Of a DNA stretch of 13,530 nt, positions 9,539 to 13,530 are shown one piece after another. The DNA is taken from positions 1 through 13,530 of the forward strand of contig JBMSSR010000052.1 of NCBI GenBank assembly GCA_049424465.1, written 5' to 3'. Under the pieces are notes generated by a model. The model ran no database searches, was not told where the DNA came from, and saw only the letters and a list, made by a program, of their open reading frames with translations. The translations under genes were made by a program, and so were the position numbers. Position 1 is the first letter of the stretch, and the number at the start of each line of letters is the position of its first letter. This DNA comes from UBA668 sp049424465. Lineage in GTDB: Bacteria > Actinomycetota > Acidimicrobiia > Acidimicrobiales > Ilumatobacteraceae.

Positions 9539-10011
9539 CAGACGGCTTGCACCGCAGGCGACGAGGTCGCCTCACCCAACCGCACCAACTGTGAGTCGAG
9601 GTCGTCCTTGACCCCGCCGATCGCGAGCACGTTGAGCACGCCCTGGCCGCGGCGCATGACGTCGATGAGGTCGTCGCCGTCACAGAGCAGCACGTCGCTG
9701 CCACTGATGACCAGGTGCGCCGACACGATGTCGCTGTCGACGTGCTCGCGCAGGTACTCGAACACCGAGCGGACGGCCTCGAGCTTGATGCCGGCGTCGA
9801 GCAGGCTCTTCACCAGCCGCAGTTCGAGCAGGTCCCGGTAGCTGTACAGCCGCCGGCTGCCGCTGCCGCTCGCGTCGGCCAGGGACGGCCGCACCAGGCT
9901 GGTGCGGGCCCAATAGTCGAGCTGGCGATAGGTGATGCCGACCACCTTGGCGGCGGTGGTGCCGCTGTAGCCGGGCTCGGTGGTCACGTGCTCACTCACG
10001 CGATGGTCCAC
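9538..10011 (-). CDS. MerR-family regulator, Rv1830 (ResR/McdR)-like
   Basis: A 157-residue protein with one MerR-type DNA-binding domain: GTTAAKVVGITYRQLDYWAR near residues 17-36, then the RRLYSYRDLLELRLVKSLLDAGI region and a C-terminal part containing RRGQGVLNV. It matches M. tuberculosis Rv1830 closely in the GITYRQLDYWARTSLV motif and the GSGSxRLYS motif. Rv1830 is reported as ResR/McdR, a regulator linked to growth and division; the same role here is inference. GTG 10011 is preferred because GGAGG (10017-10021) lies 5 nt upstream; the frame stays open to 10530, but that part is a shadow of the BFN gene. It is shorter than Rv1830 at both ends. Its stop overlaps the gcvT start. Two promoter candidates precede it. 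Confidence 0.9.
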   Translation of the reverse strand: MDHRVSEHVTTEPGYSGTTAAKVVGITYRQLDYWARTSLVRPSLADASGSGSRRLYSYRDLLELRLVKSLLDAGIKLEAVRSVFEYLREHVDSDIVSAHLVISGSDVLLCDGDDLIDVMRRGQGVLNVLAIGGVKDDLDSQLVRLGEATSSPAVQAV

Positions 10012-10036
10012 AACAGCCTCCAAATAGGACGACACG

Positions 10037-10065
10037 ACGGTAACTACGGCCGTGCAGTTCGTCAG
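10037..10065 (-). promoter_or_regulatory. Second candidate promoter for the ResR-like gene
   Basis: On the minus strand, CTGACG (10065-10060) and TACCGT (10042-10037) are 17 bp apart. It overlaps the -10 of the stronger upstream promoter by two bases, so the two would compete for RNA polymerase. Transcription would start near 10030. Confidence 0.35.
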
Positions 10066-10092
10066 CGTACGGGCCGACCTGCGCGCCGTCAA
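10064..10092 (-). promoter_or_regulatory. Sigma-70-type promoter for resR-like and gcvT
   Basis: On the minus strand, TTGACG (10092-10087) and TACGCT (10069-10064) are separated by exactly 17 bp, the best full promoter in the window. Transcription would start near 10057, leaving about 46 nt of leader that ends with the GGAGG before GTG 10011. It lies just after a hairpin that follows the BFN gene, so the last two genes of the block can be expressed on their own. Confidence 0.7.
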
Positions 10093-10099
10093 GCACTCA

Positions 10100-10129
10100 G
10101 CGCGCGAAATACCGGGCGGAATCGCGCGC
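10100..10129 (-). terminator. Hairpin after the BFN gene
   Basis: An 8-bp stem (GCGCGCGA at 10100-10107 with TCGCGCGC at 10122-10129) and a 14-nt loop lie 33 nt after the BFN stop. There is no T-tract. Its place between a stop codon and a good promoter supports a terminator or attenuator, but the loop is large. Confidence 0.4.
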
Positions 10130-10162
10130 AGCGTAGAGAGAGCGGGACCCGATGGGACCTCG

Positions 10163-10654
10163 TCAGGACGCGAAGTCGTCGGGGGTGATGTCGTCGAGGA
10201 AGTCCCGGAACTCGTCGAGGATCGCCTCGGGATCCCCTTCCGTCTCGTCGGAGGACATCGCGACACCCGCCTCGTCGAGCAGCGCTTCTTCGGCGAAGAT
10301 CGGGGCGTCGACGCGTACTGCGAGGGCGATCGCGTCACTCGGGCGACTCGACACGATGGTCTCACCCGACTGCGTACGAATGTGCAGTTCGGCGTAGAAG
10401 GTGTGCTCGCGCACCTCGGTGATGACGACCCGCTCGAGCGTTCCACCGAGCATCGACATGACGGTGACGGCAAGGTCGTGCGTGAGTGGCCTCGGCGGCA
10501 CGATGCCCTCGGTGGCGTGGTGAATTGCACTGGCCTCGTACTGCCCGATGAAGATCGGGAGCACCCGCTCGCGATCGTCCACCTCGCGCAACATCACCAT
10601 CGGTGTGTTGGCCGGCATCTCGATCTGCACGCCCAGCAACTCCATCCTGATCAC
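10163..10654 (-). CDS. Bifunctional nuclease (BFN/DUF151) domain protein, Rv1829-like
   Basis: A 163-residue protein made of one BFN domain with an acidic tail. Recognisable parts: LLGVQIEMP at the start, LPIFIGQYEASAI, PPRPLTHDL, the TFYAELHI strand, and SSRPSDAIALAVR, which is the family signature; the end DITPDDFAS resembles the end of Rv1829. BFN proteins were named for DNase/RNase activity in a plant member, while bacterial members are mostly uncharacterised, so nuclease activity is not assured. GTG 10654 is preferred because TACCAT lies 6 nt upstream; ATG 10645, three codons later, is the alternative. It follows the FtsR-like gene by 67 nt, in the same order as in M. tuberculosis. Confidence 0.9.
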   Translation of the reverse strand: MIRMELLGVQIEMPANTPMVMLREVDDRERVLPIFIGQYEASAIHHATEGIVPPRPLTHDLAVTVMSMLGGTLERVVITEVREHTFYAELHIRTQSGETIVSSRPSDAIALAVRVDAPIFAEEALLDEAGVAMSSDETEGDPEAILDEFRDFLDDITPDDFAS

Positions 10655-10660
10655 GAGGCG

Positions 10661-10666
10661 ATGGTA
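10661..10666 (-). promoter_or_regulatory. Putative -10 element of a leaderless BFN transcript
   Basis: TACCAT on the minus strand, 6 nt before GTG 10654. A TCGACC 19 bp further upstream is a weak -35 candidate. No Shine-Dalgarno sequence precedes the GTG. If the ATG at 10645 is the true start, this element would give a short leader instead. Confidence 0.45.
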
Positions 10667-10721
10667 ACGCTGTTCGAGGCGCTCGGGTCGACGCGAGGCG
10701 CCACAGATCCGCGGTCGGACG

Positions 10722-11675
10722 TCAGTCGTCGAGGTGCTCGCGAAGGGCGGCACGGAGGAACACGGCCCGCAACTCGGCCCCGAGTTCGGACAGCGTGACC
10801 AACGTCTCGCTGGCCTGCTGACGGCTCTGCGGGTTGCGCTGGCGGAGCAGCGGCGAGATGAGCTGCTCGAACAGGCTGGCCTCGCGCTCGGCAGCCTGCC
10901 GCCAGGGACGGAGGTGGCGCGCCTCGACCCCACGCTCGAGGAACTTGGCGGCCACCGTGGCGATCTCGAGGTCCATCGGCGAGTAGACCGCCGAGGTCCC
11001 GGAGCCGAGCGGCTTGACCAGGCCGAACGACTCGAGTTCTCCCAGCTGACGCGCCGTCAGACGGGCGAGCGCGCACACGTCGCCGGCCGTGTACTCCGAA
11101 CGTTCCACCGGCAGTTGCGTAGGGGGCACCTCGCCGCCCGGCGCGAAGAACGAGGAAACGTTGGACCGCTCGGGCGGCGGTGGCGGCGGTGCCGGGACGA
11201 CCCGCTGTTGGGCGGCCGGGTGCGACGAGGTACGAATCGCATCGCTGGACGGCGCGTCGAGCGAGTCGGTGTCGTCGACATCGTCGAGGTCGTCGGCATC
11301 GTCGTCCATGTGGTCCTCTGTGGCCTGTGCGTCCTGGTCCCCCGTCGACGCGCCCGCCGACGGATGCGACAGCGTGACATTGCGAACACCACGTGGCGGT
11401 GTATGCCCGCCCGTCTCGTCGATCTCGCCGCTCTCGAGACGGTCGCGGATGACCCTCAGCGGCAGGAAGTTCTCGCGCTGCTCGCGCAGGATGACCCGAA
11501 GCCTGTCGACATCTGGGTCGTAGAACTTGCGATAGCCCGACGGTGTGCGCTCGGGATCGATGAGACCCTGGCTCTCGAGGAACCGGATCTTCGAGATCGT
11601 CACATCGGGGAACTCTTCGAGCAGGAGTCCGAGCACCTCACCGATCGACAGATACGGGCGCTCCGACAGGCTCAT
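10722..11675 (-). CDS. ftsR: MerR-family regulator, FtsR/Rv1828-like, with two HTH-like regions
   Basis: A 317-residue protein. Residues 8-82 are a MerR-type winged helix (YLSIGEVLGLL, then ISKIRFLESQGLI, SGYRKFYDPDVDRL). A low-complexity linker follows: a very acidic stretch at 120-136 and six prolines at 163-168. Residues 195-317 form a second MerR-like HTH and helical region (YTAGDVCALARLTARQLGELESFGLV). The N-terminal motif matches Rv1828 and Corynebacterium FtsR, which is reported to activate ftsZ; that role here is inference. The linker is long compared with my memory of Rv1828. Start ATG 11675 overlaps the FHA gene stop by 4 nt (ATGA), so the two are coupled, as garA and Rv1828 are neighbours in mycobacteria. 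Confidence 0.9.
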   Translation of the reverse strand: MSLSERPYLSIGEVLGLLLEEFPDVTISKIRFLESQGLIDPERTPSGYRKFYDPDVDRLRVILREQRENFLPLRVIRDRLESGEIDETGGHTPPRGVRNVTLSHPSAGASTGDQDAQATEDHMDDDADDLDDVDDTDSLDAPSSDAIRTSSHPAAQQRVVPAPPPPPPERSNVSSFFAPGGEVPPTQLPVERSEYTAGDVCALARLTARQLGELESFGLVKPLGSGTSAVYSPMDLEIATVAAKFLERGVEARHLRPWRQAAEREASLFEQLISPLLRQRNPQSRQQASETLVTLSELGAELRAVFLRAALREHLDD

Positions 11676-12157
11676 CCATCGGCCTTCGAGAAGAAGATGA
11701 GGCGGAACTTGCCCACCTGGACCTCGTCACCGTGGACGAGCACTTCCTCCTCGACGCGCCGACCGTTGACATAGGTGCCGTTGAGCGACCCGGCATCCCG
11801 GACGACGTAGCCGCGTGCGGTGTGCTCGATCTCGGCGTGACGGCGCGACACCGTGATGTCGTCGAGCTGGATCTCGCTGTCGGGATGCCGCCCGAGCCGC
11901 GTGAGCCCCGTCGCGAGCGACAGCGCGGTCCCTGCCGTTGCGCCGTTGCGCATGACCAGCGAGCCGACACCGTTGGGGAGGTCGCCGAGACGTACCACGA
12001 CGTCGTCGTCGGGCCCGGCCGCATCGAGCAGCGGATCCACCTTGCCGATCACGACCGTGTGGTCGTCGAGGCGGTCGAGCACCGCACCGCACGACGAACA
12101 GAAGCTGGACTCGGGCGGATTGCGGTGTCCGCACTGGTTGCAGAACACGTACGCCAT
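11672..12157 (-). CDS. garA: GarA/OdhI-like FHA protein with N-terminal zinc ribbon
   Basis: A 161-residue protein. Residues 6-23 form a zinc ribbon with two CxxC pairs (Cys6, Cys9, Cys20, Cys23). Residues 65-157 are an FHA domain with the phosphothreonine-binding residues Arg90 (LGRHPDSEI), Ser104 and His107 (VSRRHAE), and Asn126 (GSLNGTYVN), very close to M. tuberculosis GarA. GarA and OdhI bind 2-oxoglutarate dehydrogenase and glutamate dehydrogenase and are switched by Ser/Thr kinases at an ETTS motif. That motif is absent; the nearest match is DDHTVV with one Thr at 34. GarA has no zinc ribbon. So the partner-binding fold is kept but kinase control may differ. The position after gcvH and before the FtsR-like gene supports orthology. 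Confidence 0.88.
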   Translation of the reverse strand: MAYVFCNQCGHRNPPESSFCSSCGAVLDRLDDHTVVIGKVDPLLDAAGPDDDVVVRLGDLPNGVGSLVMRNGATAGTALSLATGLTRLGRHPDSEIQLDDITVSRRHAEIEHTARGYVVRDAGSLNGTYVNGRRVEEEVLVHGDEVQVGKFRLIFFSKADG

Positions 12158-12165
12158 CGGTCGTG

Positions 12166-12171
12166 ATGCTA
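12166..12171 (-). promoter_or_regulatory. Possible -10 element before the garA-like gene
   Basis: TAGCAT on the minus strand, 8 nt before ATG 12157, inside the 25-nt gap after gcvH. The overlapping AGGAAG is a poor, distant Shine-Dalgarno candidate, so it is unclear which drives expression. Confidence 0.3.
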
Positions 12172-12182
12172 CTTCCTGCCGG

Positions 12183-12563
12183 TCAGCCTGCGATGAGCGC
12201 CCGGTATGCGGCAGCGTCGAGCAGCTGGGCCGCCGCAGCAGGGTCTGACAGCTCGATCTCGCACAACCAACCAGCCCCGTACGGATCGCTGTTCAGCAGC
12301 TCAGGTGTCGTCGCGAGTGCGTCGTTGACCCGGACGACCCGCCCGGAGACCGGCGAGAACACGTCGCTCACCGACTTGGTGCTCTCGACCTCACCGCACC
12401 GCTGGCCCGCCGACACCGTCGAGCCCGCTGCGGGCACCTCGACGTACACCACGTCGCCGAGCGCGTCCTGCGCGTAATCGGTGATGCCGACCCGGGCCAC
12501 CGTGCCGGTGAGCTGCACCCATTCGTGATCTGCGCTGTACCTGAGGTCGTCGGGGACGTTCAT
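12183..12563 (-). CDS. gcvH: Glycine cleavage system H protein
   Basis: A 126-residue lipoyl carrier of normal length. It shuttles the aminomethyl group from GcvP to GcvT and hands electrons to the L protein. The N-terminal YSADHEWV, the GITDYAQDALGDVVYVE segment, and Lys63 in EVESTKSVSDV, the lipoylation site, are all intact, as is the SDPYGAGWL segment. It lies between pgsA (43 nt from its stop) and the garA-like gene. TAGGGT 7 nt before its ATG and no Shine-Dalgarno sequence suggest a leaderless start within the block. Unlike gcvP it has no visible glycine riboswitch. Confidence 0.97.
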   Translation of the reverse strand: MNVPDDLRYSADHEWVQLTGTVARVGITDYAQDALGDVVYVEVPAAGSTVSAGQRCGEVESTKSVSDVFSPVSGRVVRVNDALATTPELLNSDPYGAGWLCEIELSDPAAAAQLLDAAAYRALIAG

Positions 12564-12570
12564 GACCCAA

Positions 12571-12576
12571 ACCCTA
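12571..12576 (-). promoter_or_regulatory. Putative -10 element of a leaderless gcvH transcript
   Basis: TAGGGT on the minus strand, 7 nt before ATG 12563. It lies in the 42-bp gap after pgsA, so gcvH and the genes after it could be made without pgsA. The -35 region is poor. Confidence 0.5.
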
Positions 12577-12605
12577 GTCGCCGGCGGGCTGCAGCAGATT
12601 CCCGG

Positions 12606-13244
12606 TCACCCGGGCTGTCCGCCACCGTTCGCCGCGCGGCCGGCGGCGATGCTCCGGCGGATGACGGGCACGTACGCCACGGCGGTCCACAGGCTGAGTG
12701 CGAGGCCGGGGAGCCCGAGCAGCCATGCGCCGAGCCCGAAGACCCGGTGGAGCGGCACGTCGGTCGCACCGAGCATGAAACCCGGGAAGGCGATCATCAG
12801 CAGGAAGGTCGCCGTCTTGCCCCACCAGGTGACATCGAATCGGGCCATGCCGAGCGCGAGCGTGGCGAACGCAACGGTGCCGCCGACCAGCACCTCTCGA
12901 GCGATCACCGCCCAGCAGAACCATGCGGGGGCGGACCCGTCGACGATGATCGCGGCGATACCGACGATGAAGAGCAGTCGGTCAGCCGTCGGATCGAACA
13001 TCTTGCCGAACTCGCTGACCTGATGGAACCTGCGCGCGAGCCAGCCGTCCACCCAGTCGGTGGCACCGAGGACGCCGAGCAGCACCGCAGCACCGGCGCG
13101 GTCGTCGCGACCGAACAGCAGCCAGAGGAAGACAGGAATGCTGCACAGTCGCAGCAGGGTGAACAGGTTGGGCGCCGTGAGGAAGCGGTGGGTCGACAGC
13201 AGTGCGTCGTCACCGGACGGTGTCGTCGAGGTGTTCGATGCCAT
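12606..13244 (-). CDS. pgsA: CDP-alcohol phosphatidyltransferase (PgsA-like)
   Basis: A 212-residue membrane protein with several hydrophobic segments. The full family signature DxxDGxxARx8GxxxDxxxD is present, with Asp63, Asp66, Gly67, Ala70, Arg71, Gly80, Asp84 and Asp88. The NLFTLLRL motif at residues 26-33 is typical of CDP-diacylglycerol-glycerol-3-phosphate phosphatidyltransferase, which makes phosphatidylglycerol phosphate in the cytoplasmic membrane. Phosphatidylinositol phosphate or cardiolipin synthases share the signature, so the exact alcohol is not certain. Start ATG 13244 has TACGCT 6 nt upstream; a longer frame to 13424 would overlap the HIT gene and is unlikely. It is first in the minus-strand block; M. 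tuberculosis has pgsA2 (Rv1822) in the equivalent place, but the DUF881/DUF1290 genes between it and gcvH are absent here. Confidence 0.88.
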   Translation of the reverse strand: MASNTSTTPSGDDALLSTHRFLTAPNLFTLLRLCSIPVFLWLLFGRDDRAGAAVLLGVLGATDWVDGWLARRFHQVSEFGKMFDPTADRLLFIVGIAAIIVDGSAPAWFCWAVIAREVLVGGTVAFATLALGMARFDVTWWGKTATFLLMIAFPGFMLGATDVPLHRVFGLGAWLLGLPGLALSLWTAVAYVPVIRRSIAAGRAANGGGQPG

Positions 13245-13250
13245 GGTCCG

Positions 13251-13256
13251 AGCGTA
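13251..13256 (-). promoter_or_regulatory. Putative -10 element of a leaderless pgsA transcript
   Basis: TACGCT on the minus strand, 6 nt before ATG 13244. It is the same hexamer as the -10 of the strong promoter before the ResR-like gene. No Shine-Dalgarno sequence and no clear -35. Confidence 0.5.
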
Positions 13257-13319
13257 CTGGTGGCGGCTCCGGCGACCGCCGACAGCAGGCCCTCCGACCT
13301 GTGCCGCGACGCAATCGTC

Positions 13320-13325
13320 TACCGT
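13320..13325 (+). promoter_or_regulatory. Putative -10 element of a leaderless HIT-gene transcript
   Basis: TACCGT, 7 nt before ATG 13333, without a Shine-Dalgarno sequence. Together with the pgsA element it makes the 88-bp gap a divergent promoter region. Confidence 0.5.
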
Positions 13326-13332
13326 TCGCCGT

Positions 13333-13530
13333 ATGGCCACCGTGTTCACGCGCATCATCAACGGCGAGATCCCCGGGGCGTTCGTGCACCGCGACGAGCG
13401 GTGCGTCGCGTTCCTCTCGATCAACCCGATGGCACACGGTCACACGCTGGTGGTGCCGATCGAGGAGATCGATCACTGGATCGACATGCCGATCGACCTG
13501 TCTCGTCACGTGTTCGACGTCGCGCACCGA
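13333..13530 (+). CDS. HIT-family protein (3' end missing)
   Basis: The first 66 residues of a histidine-triad protein, cut by the window end. It opens with TVFTRIINGEIPGAF, typical of HinT-like HIT proteins, and continues through the CVAFLSINPMAHGHTLVVP segment that forms the core strand pair. The catalytic HxHxHxx motif would lie outside the window, so hydrolase activity cannot be judged. HIT proteins hydrolyse nucleoside phosphoramidates or related nucleotides. It is divergent from pgsA across 88 bp. Confidence 0.88.
   Translation, partial: MATVFTRIINGEIPGAFVHRDERCVAFLSINPMAHGHTLVVPIEEIDHWIDMPIDLSRHVFDVAHR

Noticed and set aside
10012..10530. Long N-terminal extension of the ResR-like regulator
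   Set aside because: It overlaps the BFN gene in another frame and crosses the promoter; GTG 10011 has a well-placed GGAGG.

Overview
The window is GC-rich, protein-dense DNA from an actinobacterium. The strongest clue is the minus-strand run pgsA - gcvH - garA-like FHA - ftsR-like MerR - BFN protein - resR-like MerR - gcvT. It mirrors the Mycobacterium tuberculosis block Rv1822 (pgsA2), Rv1826 (gcvH), Rv1827 (garA), Rv1828, Rv1829, Rv1830 and nearby Rv1832 (gcvB/gcvP). The zinc ribbon on the GarA-like protein and the missing DUF881/DUF1290 genes suggest a lineage away from the mycobacteria, perhaps Acidimicrobiia; that placement is inference.

Layout. Positions 1-2007 (+) hold two secreted cell-wall enzymes: the 3' part of an M23 endopeptidase with peptidoglycan-binding repeats, and a three-LysM NlpC/P60 hydrolase. 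A perfect 24-bp palindrome separates them from a minus-strand group (5258 down to 2085): a SCO6745-like helical protein, a CefD-like PLP enzyme, an EamA-type transporter coupled by a GTGA overlap, and a small FKBP prolyl isomerase. Divergent from this group, 5309-8430 (+) carries a promoter, a tandem glycine riboswitch and gcvP. From 13244 down to 8468 (-) lies the pgsA-to-gcvT block. A HIT-family gene starts divergently at 13333 and runs off the window.

How it fits together. GcvP, GcvH and GcvT are three of the four glycine cleavage proteins; the L protein is not here. Only gcvP has a visible glycine riboswitch. gcvH and gcvT lie among a FHA regulator of the GarA/OdhI type (2-oxoglutarate and glutamate metabolism) and two MerR-type regulators whose relatives act on cell division, so one-carbon and nitrogen metabolism, phospholipid synthesis and division control share a locus.

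Expression signals are unusually readable. At least six starts have a TANNNT -10 hexamer 6-7 nt upstream and no Shine-Dalgarno sequence, as expected of leaderless transcripts. Internal genes are instead joined by 1-4 nt overlaps or have a Shine-Dalgarno sequence. The resR-like gene has a full promoter, TTGACG-17-TACGCT. I see no tRNA, rRNA, CRISPR, insertion sequence or phage gene, and no clearly new defence or mobile system.
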